Position numbers and translations under genes: made by a program | The notes under the pieces: model-generated | What the model was told of the DNA's origin: nothing | What the model saw: the letters and a program-made list of their open reading frames with translations, nothing else | Database searches by the model: none | Shown: positions 15,539 through 23,654 of the stretch, piece after piece | Numbering within the stretch: position 1 is the first letter of the stretch | Layout of the letters: every line of letters begins with the position of its first letter | Origin: Arthrobacter alpinus | GTDB taxonomy: Bacteria > Actinomycetota > Actinomycetes > Actinomycetales > Micrococcaceae | DNA: 64,000 bases | Direction of reading: 5' to 3' | NCBI RefSeq assembly: GCF_001294625.1 | Contig: NZ_CP012677.1 | Span: 2,480,001-2,544,000, forward strand

Positions 15539-17296
15539 ATGCGTACCATCGCCATCGTCGGGGCCGGAGAATCTGGCGCCCAGCTTGCCCTCGCACTGCA
15601 ACGTTCAGGGCACAACGTCACCTTGTTCTCCGACCGTTCCGCCCAGCAGATTCGCAGCGGATCGATCACCTCCAGCCAATGCGTCTTTTCCTCTGCGCTT
15701 CGAGTCCAGCAGCCGCTGGACATCCCTGAGGCAAACACCCAGGAGCTGGGCATCGTCGGATTGCACCTGAACATCTCCGGGGGCAACATCTCCGGGAACG
15801 CAGGGGATTCCGGCCGCGAAGCCATCGACTGGCAGGGAACCCTGGACCGCCCCGCCCTCTCGGTGGACCAACGCGTCAAGTCAGCTCATTGGGTTGAAAC
15901 CTTCATCACCCGCGGAGGCGACTTCCGTATTGAAAAGCTCTCGGTGCGCCGTCTTGAGGAAGTCGCCGCACTCTTTGACCTGGTGGTAGTGGGGACCGGG
16001 AAAGGCGAACTGGGGCAGATCTTTGCCACAGACCGCGCAAAGTCCCCGTTCGACCGGCCTCAGCGGGCAGTGGCAGTCACCTATGTGGTGCCAGCCCACG
16101 GCACCAGCGAGGAGACAGACTCTCGGCACATTCGCATGAACATGGTGCCGGGGGTAGGCGAGTTCTTCACCTTCCCCGGACTCAGCACCCAAGGCCCCTG
16201 CCAGATGATGGTCTTCGAAGGGCTTCCCGGTGGACCCATGGACTGCTGGGATAGCGTCAACACCCCGGACGAGCACCTTGAAACCTCGTTGGGTATACTG
16301 CGCGAACACTTCCCCCACGAATACCCACGCTTCGCCGGCTCCGTACTGAATGATCCAGGCGCAGCGTTACGCGGACGCATCAACCCGGTGGTCCGCTCGG
16401 CCGTGGGGACCCTGCCAGGAGGCCGGATCATCATGGGGCTGGGGGACGCGATCATGCTCAACGACTCGCTCACGGGACAGGGATCTAATAACGCAACCCT
16501 GGCCGCCGACCACTACGCCCGCGCCATCGATGCCCATGGCGAGGAGGTCTTCGACGAGCAGTGGATGCTGCGGACCTTCGACGAATTCTGGCGTGGCTGG
16601 GGCCAGTTCTCCACGGTATGGACCAACTCCATGCTGCGCGAACGCAAAGACTGGCAGCTGAAAGTGCTGGCCAAGGCCCAACACCACGACGCGCTCGCAA
16701 CAGCGTTGACCAACGGTTTTGACGATCCGCGCACCTTGTTCCCCTGGTGGTTTGAACCGGAGGAAGCTCAAGCATTCATGGAGCGCGCCGTTGCGGAGGA
16801 AAGCGCAATCTTTGACCTCCGTGACTTCCGTTCCACACTGGGCCAATTCGCCACGGGCGTTACGGTGGTAACGACCCGCACCCCGCAGGGACACAAGGTT
16901 GGCATGACCGCCAACTCTTTTACCTCAGTGTCCATGGATCCGCCGCTGGTGCTCTGGTGCCCCAGCAAGTTTGCCCCGTCACTGGATGATTTCGAAGCCT
17001 CCACGCACTTTGCCATCAATGTGCTCGAATCCTCCCAGCACGTACTCTCACGTCAATTCGCCACCCCGGCGGAAGACAAGTTCGCCGGGGTGGATACTGT
17101 GGAGGGGGTCGCCGGGGTACCTTTGCTGACCGGTGCCGTTGCCACCTTCCAGTGCCGCACTGTGGCCAGGCACCAGGCAGGCGATCATGTGATCTACGTG
17201 GGCGAGGTGGAAAAATACACGCGGACAGAGGGCGACCCCCTGGTATTCCACGCTGGCGCCTACCACCGCACAGCTTTACACCCCGATTTCAGCTAA
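15539..17296 (+). CDS. styA2B: StyA2B: fused indole/styrene monooxygenase and flavin reductase
   Basis: The 585-residue fusion has StyA-like residues 1 to about 415 (GAGESG near the N-terminus; LTGQGSNNATLAAD). From about residue 424 it has a flavin-reductase domain of the HpaC/StyB type (LGQFATGVTVVTT; GMTANSFTSVSMDPPLVLW). One chain therefore can reduce FAD with NADH and use it for oxygenation. In the Rhodococcus pair, StyA2B is a poor oxygenase that mainly supplies reduced FAD to StyA1. It lies 47 nt after styA1, with TGGAG upstream of the ATG. No truncation or missing cofactor motif is seen. Confidence 0.93.
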   Translation: MRTIAIVGAGESGAQLALALQRSGHNVTLFSDRSAQQIRSGSITSSQCVFSSALRVQQPLDIPEANTQELGIVGLHLNISGGNISGNAGDSGREAIDWQGTLDRPALSVDQRVKSAHWVETFITRGGDFRIEKLSVRRLEEVAALFDLVVVGTGKGELGQIFATDRAKSPFDRPQRAVAVTYVVPAHGTSEETDSRHIRMNMVPGVGEFFTFPGLSTQGPCQMMVFEGLPGGPMDCWDSVNTPDEHLETSLGILREHFPHEYPRFAGSVLNDPGAALRGRINPVVRSAVGTLPGGRIIMGLGDAIMLNDSLTGQGSNNATLAADHYARAIDAHGEEVFDEQWMLRTFDEFWRGWGQFSTVWTNSMLRERKDWQLKVLAKAQHHDALATALTNGFDDPRTLFPWWFEPEEAQAFMERAVAEESAIFDLRDFRSTLGQFATGVTVVTTRTPQGHKVGMTANSFTSVSMDPPLVLWCPSKFAPSLDDFEASTHFAINVLESSQHVLSRQFATPAEDKFAGVDTVEGVAGVPLLTGAVATFQCRTVARHQAGDHVIYVGEVEKYTRTEGDPLVFHAGAYHRTALHPDFS

Positions 17297-17348
17297 GTGC
17301 CTAGCCAACCCAGAAAAGCCCCTGATATGCCCCTGACGAGGAGAGAAC

Positions 17349-18971
17349 ATGGAAAGCGATTACGTGGTGATTGGATCGGGAATCAATTCCCTCGTGGCAG
17401 CCGCCGAGTTGGCACGATCGGGGGCAACCGTAACCCTTTTGGAGGAAAAGGACAGGCTTGGCGGGTTTATCGATTCGGGCAAGCTGACGGTACCTGGGTT
17501 CATCCATGACACGTTTTCCTCCTGGCACCCGCTGTTCATGGCCGGTGCGGCCTACGCCGAACTCGGGCCAGAGCTGCACCGCCACGGTTTGCGCTATCTA
17601 AATACCGACGATGCGGGCACACCATGGGTGTGCGGCAGCGTGGGATCAGATACCAAGGGAAAAACCAGTGTGGTATTGGCCCTACGCGACCCTGTGGAAA
17701 CTGCCCAAGCCTTTGAACACGCGGCAGACCGGGAAGCTTATGCGGTGATGCTCCAGGAATTTGGCGCGCAAGCACCTGTCATTTTTGGGTTCATGGGCAG
17801 CGAGATGGACCTGCCGAACGCGGCAAAACTTGGATTCAAGGCCCTCCGCATGGGATTAACCAAGGTTCAGGCGCTGGTGCGTCAGGGAATGATGAGCGGG
17901 CGGAACTTGACCCGCAGCCGCTTTGTTGGCACCGAGGTGGACCAGCTGTGGGCGCCTTGGCTCTTGCATGCCGGGCTGGGCCCCGACCAGGTCAGCGGCG
18001 CGGTGATGCTCCCGGTGATGGCGGCAAGCATGCACCAATTCGGTTTGCCCATTGTTAAGGGCGGGGCAAGCGGGTTCATCGCTGCCTTTGAATCTCTGCT
18101 GCGAGAAAATGGGGTGAGAATCCACACGGGCGCCAAGGCTGATTCGATCCTCGTCAGGGACGGCCGGGCGGCGGCGGTAAAAACGGCGTCCGGAACGTTT
18201 GAGGCCAGCCACGGTATTCTGGCCTCAGTGTCGGTGCCGCAGCTCTACAATGAATTGCTGGATGCGGCCGCAGTCCCGCCCCGGAGCAGAGACCAAGCCC
18301 GTGAATACCAGCCGGGCCGCGCCGCCATGCAAATCCACGTGGCGCTCGATGCGCCGGTCCCCTGGATTGATGAACGGCTCGCCCAAACACCGTTGATTCA
18401 TCTTTCCACTGGCTCCAATTCGACGGCGATCGCCTGCGCCCAAGCTGAAGCGGGCCTGCTTCCGGCCAACCCCACCATTGTCATCGGCCAGCAATGCGTG
18501 TTGGATCCTTCGCGTGCACCGGCCGGCAAGGCAACACTGTGGCTGCAACTTCAGGAACTTCCCTTCGAACCCGTCGGGGATGCAGCTGGCGCATTGGATA
18601 TCAGTGACGGCTGGGATGAAAAACTTGTCACCGCATTCACCCAACGGGTGCTGGGGCAGATCGAGCAGTACGCCCCGGGCCTGGGGCAGTTGGTGCTAGG
18701 AATCAAGGCGATCAGCCCCCGCGAATTGAGTCAATCGAACCGCAATGCAGTGGGAGGAGACCCGTACGGCGGCTCGGCTGAGCTGTACCAAAACCTGTTG
18801 TGGCGTCCGCTGCCGCAGCTGGGCAAAGGCCGTTCGCCAATAAAAGGGCTGTGGCATATTGGCGCAGCCACGCATCCAGGCCCCGGGCTCGGCGGCGGAT
18901 CCGGACATTTAGCGGCCCAACAACTCATCCGCCGAAGCAAAAAACGGCGCCACCAAAAATCCAGCACGTGA
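17349..18971 (+). CDS. Phytoene-dehydrogenase-like FAD oxidoreductase of unknown substrate
   Basis: The 540-residue NAD(P)/FAD-dependent oxidoreductase (COG1233-like) has the N-terminal dinucleotide motif VVIGSGINSLVAAAELARSG (residues 6-25) and a C-terminal FAD motif around GLWHIGAATHPGPGLGGGSG. The start ATG 17349 has GAGGAGAG upstream. In this operon it could oxidise an indole-derived intermediate such as dihydroxyindole, indoxyl or 2-aminobenzaldehyde-level compounds. No characterised indole pathway that I know needs such an enzyme. It is the least explained intact member of the operon. Confidence 0.8.
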   Translation: MESDYVVIGSGINSLVAAAELARSGATVTLLEEKDRLGGFIDSGKLTVPGFIHDTFSSWHPLFMAGAAYAELGPELHRHGLRYLNTDDAGTPWVCGSVGSDTKGKTSVVLALRDPVETAQAFEHAADREAYAVMLQEFGAQAPVIFGFMGSEMDLPNAAKLGFKALRMGLTKVQALVRQGMMSGRNLTRSRFVGTEVDQLWAPWLLHAGLGPDQVSGAVMLPVMAASMHQFGLPIVKGGASGFIAAFESLLRENGVRIHTGAKADSILVRDGRAAAVKTASGTFEASHGILASVSVPQLYNELLDAAAVPPRSRDQAREYQPGRAAMQIHVALDAPVPWIDERLAQTPLIHLSTGSNSTAIACAQAEAGLLPANPTIVIGQQCVLDPSRAPAGKATLWLQLQELPFEPVGDAAGALDISDGWDEKLVTAFTQRVLGQIEQYAPGLGQLVLGIKAISPRELSQSNRNAVGGDPYGGSAELYQNLLWRPLPQLGKGRSPIKGLWHIGAATHPGPGLGGGSGHLAAQQLIRRSKKRRHQKSST

Positions 18972-19035
18972 GCAGGTATCTTTTGGGTAAGGAGATACTG
19001 CCTAGTTTGTCACACATCACAAATAAGGAGATTCA

Positions 19036-19809
19036 ATGAGTCCTGTCCATGCAGCCCTCGCAGCCCTGGCATCCGGAACGGTGGAGGTCGTTGACTTGAC
19101 AGCACCCCTGTCAGCGCAAACCCCCACGCTGGTGTTGCCGGAACCCTTCTCCAACCTGATTGATTTCAGCCTGGAGGAAGTCTCCGCGTACAACGAGCCG
19201 GGCCCGTATTGGAAGCACCACAACATCCATACCGGCGAACATATCGGCACGCACATTGATGCACCCATCCATTGGATCTCCGGTCGGGAGGGCAAGGACG
19301 TCGCCCAGCTGGACCCTGCCCGATTGGTGGGGCCCGCCGTCGTACTGGATTTCACCAAGGAAACAGAAGCGGACCCGGACTTTCTGGTGGATGTGGCCCA
19401 CCTGGTTGCCTGGCAGGAGGAACACGGCGCATTCCCGGCCAACGCCTGGCTGCTCTTCCGCACCGGATGGGACCAATACGGACACGACCAGCACGCCTTC
19501 CTGAATCTGGACGAGAATGGATCGCACACCCCGGGCTTTACCGCAGAATGTGCACAGTGGATGGCGCAGGAACTGGAAATCTCCGGTATCGGCGTGGAAA
19601 CCGTGGGGATCGACGCCGGCAATGCCGCAGCACTGAACCCACCGTTCCCGGTTCACTATTTCCTGCTCGGCGCCGACAAATACGGCATCACCTCGCTGAA
19701 GAACCTGGCCAAGCTGCCCACCCACGGCGCCATGATCGTGGTGGCCCCCTTGCCGATCGTCGGCGGCACGGGTGCCCCTGCCCGCGTCATGGCACTGATC
19801 CAAAAGTAG
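19036..19809 (+). CDS. Cyclase-family metal hydrolase, isatin-hydrolase-like
   Basis: The 257-residue protein of the KynB/isatin hydrolase superfamily has the metal-binding motif HIGTHIDAPIH at residues 69-79 (form HxGTHxDxPxH). Members hydrolyse cyclic or formyl amides: N-formylkynurenine to kynurenine, isatin to isatinate. Next to an indole oxygenase, opening of isatin to isatinate is the natural proposal. A kynurenine formamidase role is less likely because the nearby kynureninase is dead. Start ATG 19036 follows AAGGAGAT. Family is firm; the substrate is inferred. Confidence 0.85.
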   Translation: MSPVHAALAALASGTVEVVDLTAPLSAQTPTLVLPEPFSNLIDFSLEEVSAYNEPGPYWKHHNIHTGEHIGTHIDAPIHWISGREGKDVAQLDPARLVGPAVVLDFTKETEADPDFLVDVAHLVAWQEEHGAFPANAWLLFRTGWDQYGHDQHAFLNLDENGSHTPGFTAECAQWMAQELEISGIGVETVGIDAGNAAALNPPFPVHYFLLGADKYGITSLKNLAKLPTHGAMIVVAPLPIVGGTGAPARVMALIQK

Positions 19810-19905
19810 CGGCCGACCCTCCATGGCGGGCAGGCAGAAATGCCCGGCTCATCCCTGGAGAACCTCAACCCAGTCCTGGCCAACCCAGCATCGAAGGAAG
19901 TTTTC

Positions 19906-21564
19906 ATGAACGTCGCTCAACTTGTCGGCAAGACCCTAGCCCAGCTTGGCGTAGGACATTGCTTTGGGGTGGTCGGCTCGGGGAACTTCACCATCACGAA
20001 CACCTTGATGGAGCATGGGGTCCCGTTTACGGCGGCCCGCCATGAGGGCGGGGCTGCGACAATGGCTGACGCCTTTGCTCGAACCAGCGGGCAGGTGGCG
20101 CTACTTTCGGTGCACCAGGGGTGTGGGCTCACCAACGCGGCTACAGGAATCGGGGAGGCCGCCAAGTCTCGTACCCCGATGATCGTGCTGGCCGCTGAGG
20201 CTGCGCCAAGCGCCGTGTATTCGAACTTCGCTATGGACCAAGAAGGTTTCGCCGCCTCTGTCTACGCTGTCTCCGAGCGTGTGCACAGCGCTCAAACGGC
20301 GGTCGCAGACACCATCCGGGCTTATCGCCGGGCAGTGAATGACCGCCGCACGGTGGTGCTGAACTTGCCGCTGAACGTCCAGGCCCAGGAAGTGCCAGAC
20401 GGCGCCGGTCAGCCCCCGGCGGAAATCTCCCTAGCCGAAACAATCCGCCCCTCGCGGGCCGCCGTTGCTGCACTGACCGAGTTGATCCAAAATGCCCAAC
20501 GCCCGATCTTTGTGGCTGGGCGCGGTGGTCGCGGAGCCAAGACGGAGATCCTTGAACTGGCCAGGCAGACAGGGGCCCTTGTCGCAACTTCCGCCGTCGC
20601 CAAGGGCCTTTTTAACGAAGATCACTTCAACCTTGGTATTTCCGGCGGTTTCTCATCGCCGCTGGCCGCCGAGCTGATCACCGGCGCCGACTTGATCGTG
20701 GGTTTCGGCTGTGCCCTGAACATGTGGACAATGCGCCACGGTCATTTGATAAGTGCGGACACCAAGGTGGTCCAGATCGACCTCGAGGATCAGGCGCTGG
20801 GCGCCAACAGGCCCATCAATCTGGGTGTGCTGGGTGATTCGGGCGAATGCGCCACCGATGTCCTCGCTGAAATTAGACGCCAGGGGTACCCGCCGCGTGA
20901 GGGTTACCGTAGCGCCGAGGTTGCCGCCCGCATCAGGGGTTCGGTTCAATGGCAGCAAGTTCCGTTCGAGGATCTTTGCGATCCACAGCGGATCGATCCT
21001 CGCACGTTGACCAAACGGCTGGATGAGCTGCTGCCAACCGAGCGTATTGTCAGCGTGGATTCTGGGAACTTTATGGGCTACCCGAGCCAATACCTTTCTG
21101 TACCGGACGAGTTCGGCTTCTGTTTCACCCAGGCCTTTCAATCCATTGGGTTGGGGTTGTACACGGCTATTGGTGCGGCCCTCGCCCAGCCGCAGCGCCT
21201 GCCTGTCCTGGGGACAGGGGACGGCGGATTCCACATGGCCATAGCGGAACTGGACACGGCCGTGCGCCTGAACATGCCCTTGGTGTGCATCGTCTACAAC
21301 GACGCCGCCTATGGTGCTGAAGTGCACCACTTCGCGATCGATAATCCAGATGCGGACATGAGCTCAGTACAATTCCCGGACACCGATTTCGCCGCCATTG
21401 GACGTGGTTTCGGCGCCGATGGCATCACAGTCCGCAGCCTCGCGGACCTCGATGCTGTCAGTGACTGGTTGGATTCAAATCCCAGCCGTCCCCTGGTCAT
21501 CGATGCAAAGATCGCCTCGGATTCCGGTGCGTGGTGGCTCGCCGAGGCATTCAAGGGGCACTAA
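19906..21564 (+). CDS. Thiamin-diphosphate enzyme, benzoylformate decarboxylase-like; candidate isatinate decarboxylase
   Basis: The 552-residue ThDP enzyme has three domains. The catalytic Glu is in HEGGAATMADAF (Glu47). The ThDP/Mg motif starts at GDGG (438-441) and closes with Asn466 (VYNDAAYG). Starting at ATG 19906, preceded by GAAGGAAG, is better than an upstream ATG at 19840, which has no site. The superfamily decarboxylates 2-oxo acids. Isatinate is 2-aminobenzoylformate, a direct amino analogue of the substrate of benzoylformate decarboxylase, so decarboxylation to 2-aminobenzaldehyde (then anthranilate) fits the place after the isatin-hydrolase-like gene. Acetolactate synthase-like chemistry is an alternative. 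Confidence 0.8.
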   Translation: MNVAQLVGKTLAQLGVGHCFGVVGSGNFTITNTLMEHGVPFTAARHEGGAATMADAFARTSGQVALLSVHQGCGLTNAATGIGEAAKSRTPMIVLAAEAAPSAVYSNFAMDQEGFAASVYAVSERVHSAQTAVADTIRAYRRAVNDRRTVVLNLPLNVQAQEVPDGAGQPPAEISLAETIRPSRAAVAALTELIQNAQRPIFVAGRGGRGAKTEILELARQTGALVATSAVAKGLFNEDHFNLGISGGFSSPLAAELITGADLIVGFGCALNMWTMRHGHLISADTKVVQIDLEDQALGANRPINLGVLGDSGECATDVLAEIRRQGYPPREGYRSAEVAARIRGSVQWQQVPFEDLCDPQRIDPRTLTKRLDELLPTERIVSVDSGNFMGYPSQYLSVPDEFGFCFTQAFQSIGLGLYTAIGAALAQPQRLPVLGTGDGGFHMAIAELDTAVRLNMPLVCIVYNDAAYGAEVHHFAIDNPDADMSSVQFPDTDFAAIGRGFGADGITVRSLADLDAVSDWLDSNPSRPLVIDAKIASDSGAWWLAEAFKGH

Positions 21565-21601
21565 GGCTTGATCTGTCGAAGTCGGCGCCAAAGCCGTGCC
21601 T

Positions 21602-21776
21602 CCTTTGCCGCCTCACTGGCCGGGTTGAACGTGCTGACGGGAACCTTACGCGGGGCCTCGGTCCTGTCGGACGACGCCGGTCCTGACGTCGGGCGCTTGG
21701 CTGTCGCCTCGGCTGACCTCCCCCCAGACGCTGCATCACCAAACGCAGTGTTTTCGCCAACGCTTCTGCACTATCC
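21602..21776 (+). pseudogene. modC 3' fragment with internal deletion (right border repeat of the island)
   Basis: About 125 bp resembles modC 1113-1237 at roughly 93% identity. It is fused at a C-run to about 50 bp resembling 1514-1564, with 276 bp missing in between. The translated piece [19 protein letters not shown] is identical to ModC. Most mismatches are at third codon positions, so the two copies diverged while the sequence still coded. It includes a copy of the dispersed intergenic repeat (21726-21776). It ends six bases before the stop of the convergent DUF6434 gene. Confidence 0.9.
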
Positions 21777-21782
21777 GCTCAC

Positions 21783-22361
21783 CTAATTGCCCGTGCCGGA
21801 CGTCGAGGGCCTGAAGTCTTTGGGCAAAGCCCGGTGCCGCTGCCAGCCCGCGTGCATTTCTTCGCGGGTACTGTTGGGATTTTCCGAGCACCATTTGTGG
21901 GTGAATTGGTTGAGCTCGAATTGTTGGCCGAGCACCGTCGGCTCAGCACTTCTTGTGGAGTGCCAGTGGGCCAAAGCGTCGTGCAGTGTGGACGTCCCGT
22001 CCGCATCCGCAAAGAAGCCACGCATATGTGCGTCGAAGTGGAAAGCACCGCCTAGTTGCACTTCAAACCATCCCCGGAGGGGCTGGTTGCAGCGCTGCCC
22101 GCGCGGCACAAGCGTGGTGGCATCCAGCGGCCCCAAGAGTTGCTTCCCCGGCGGGGCCTTGCGGGGAAGTGCCGGTTGCGGCAGCCCGTCCAGGTGGGCG
22201 CGGATCCTGGCGGCGAGGTCTTCCTTTCCGCCTGTGGCAGGGAGTCCGCTGGCCCGGGCAAAGGCGGCCAGTTCGGTTTTCAGCCAGTACCAGCGGTAAA
22301 ACTCGTGCGCAGAAATGTTTGCAGAAAGTGCCGGACGTTGCGGCTGCTCAGTGCCAGTCAC
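21783..22361 (-). CDS. SAP-domain and DUF6434 protein of unknown function
   Basis: The 192-residue protein has an N-terminal SAP-like helix pair (ELAAFARASGLPATGGKEDL), often a nucleic-acid-binding element. The C-terminal DUF6434-like stretch contains FHFDAHMRGFF and DALAHWHSTR. No function is known to me. It was probably the original neighbour of modC before the catabolic island entered, because the border repeat ends next to its stop. The upstream frame near 22370-22440 shows nothing more. The start was taken as ATG 22359-22361. Confidence 0.7.
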   Translation of the reverse strand: MTGTEQPQRPALSANISAHEFYRWYWLKTELAAFARASGLPATGGKEDLAARIRAHLDGLPQPALPRKAPPGKQLLGPLDATTLVPRGQRCNQPLRGWFEVQLGGAFHFDAHMRGFFADADGTSTLHDALAHWHSTRSAEPTVLGQQFELNQFTHKWCSENPNSTREEMHAGWQRHRALPKDFRPSTSGTGN

Positions 22362-22440
22362 CCTTGAAGTTTCGCATGCGGCCGGCTGTGCCGGGGAGCG
22401 CTGGCGCCACCGCGCTGGCGGGAAACGGCCACGAAAACGG

Positions 22441-22470
22441 AAAACCCCCGGCCTAATGGCCGAGGGTTTT
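22441..22470 (-). terminator. Intrinsic terminator of the first initiator tRNA gene
   Basis: On the minus strand a 13-bp stem (AAAACCCTCGGCC / GGCCGGGGGTTTT, loop ATTA) is followed by T-rich sequence. It begins 12 bases after the tRNA 3' end. The A-tract on the opposite strand also makes it usable for the convergent direction. Confidence 0.8.
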
Positions 22471-22481
22471 CCTCATCATAG

Positions 22482-22555
<74 letters not shown>

Positions 22556-22698
22556 TTGCGTCCTCAACAGTACATGCGTTTGGGCCAAACACCAACTCGG
22601 CAGATTTCTAGCAGGTTTCGATAGTGTCAACCACCGCCAACCCAGCCCCGGCGCTGAGCGGAATGGGGGGCTGAGACGGCCGCGGACTGGTCTTTTTT

Positions 22699-22740
22699 CG
22701 TAGGCGATGTCAAGGAGTTCGTAGGCGACCTCAAGGAGAC
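22699..22740. repeat. Imperfect 21-bp tandem duplication in intergenic DNA
   Basis: The 21-mers at 22699-22719 and 22720-22740 share CGTAGGCGA and TCAAGGAG and differ at a few positions. They lie in the 246-bp space between the tRNA and the enoyl-CoA hydratase gene. I see no gene or clear regulatory role here. Confidence 0.6.
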
Positions 22741-22801
22741 CGAGGCCGCCCGCGGCCGATGGTCGGGGAGTCGCCGAGGAAATACCGGCCCGCCGCCGCG
22801 A

Positions 22802-23578
22802 CTACCGGTGCTTGAACTCCGCGGGGCGCTTGTCCATGAACGCCGCCATGCCTTCCTTCTGGTCGTCGGTGGCGAAACAGGCGAAAATGGAGCGTCGTTC
22901 TATCCGGACCCCTTCGGCCAGTGTGGTCTCAAAGGCTGCATTGACGGCTTCCTTGGCGATCATGGTGACCGGCTTGGACATGCCGGCAATCACTGCCGCC
23001 GTGGCCAGCGCGTCCTCCAACAAGGACTCCACGGGCACCACGCGGGCCACCAAGCCTGTCTGCTCCGCCTCCACGGCCCCCATGATGCGCCCGGTCAACA
23101 CCATCTCCATGGCCTTGGCCTTGCCGATGGCCCGGGTCAGCCGCTGCGAACCGCCCATGCCGGGTATGACGCCGAGCTTAATTTCGGGCTGGCCAAACTT
23201 GGCGTTCTCCCCCGCAATGATGAAATCGGCGATCATGGCCAGCTCGCAACCCCCACCCAAGGCATGGCCGGCGACGGCGGCAACCATGGGCGTGCGTACC
23301 CTGGCCAGGGCGTCCCACACGGAGAACCAGTCGGAGATGTACATCTGTACCGAGGACTTCGCCGCCATCTCCTTGATGTCAGCCCCGGCAGCAAAAGCCT
23401 TGGCGGACCCGGTGATGACAATCGCCCCGATCCCCGGGTCCTTGTCAAAGGCCTGGGCCGCGGCCAGGATCTGCTGTCCCATCGCGTCACTGAGGGCGTT
23501 GAGGGCCTCGGGGCGGTTGAGCGTGATCAGCCCCACCCGGCCGTGCTGTTCGGTCAGGATCAAGGAGTTCTCTGTCAT
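22802..23578 (-). CDS. Enoyl-CoA hydratase (short-chain, valine operon)
   Basis: The 258-residue crotonase-fold protein has the oxyanion/CoA motif [11 protein letters not shown] and the catalytic region [12 protein letters not shown] with [16 protein letters not shown] (both Glu residues present). It hydrates 2-enoyl-CoA. Here it is the last gene of a leftward operon with isobutyryl-CoA dehydrogenase, 3-hydroxyisobutyryl-CoA hydrolase and 3-hydroxyisobutyrate dehydrogenase, so hydration of methacrylyl-CoA is the likely job. The gap to mmsB is 76 nt. Start ATG 23576-23578. Confidence 0.88.
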   Translation of the reverse strand: MTENSLILTEQHGRVGLITLNRPEALNALSDAMGQQILAAAQAFDKDPGIGAIVITGSAKAFAAGADIKEMAAKSSVQMYISDWFSVWDALARVRTPMVAAVAGHALGGGCELAMIADFIIAGENAKFGQPEIKLGVIPGMGGSQRLTRAIGKAKAMEMVLTGRIMGAVEAEQTGLVARVVPVESLLEDALATAAVIAGMSKPVTMIAKEAVNAAFETTLAEGVRIERRSIFACFATDDQKEGMAAFMDKRPAEFKHR

Positions 23579-23654
23579 GGTTTTGCGGTTCCGTTCGGGT
23601 AGCTGCGGTCAATTCTCAAGGGCGTCAGGAAAGTCACGTGGCTGAGTCGGGCGT

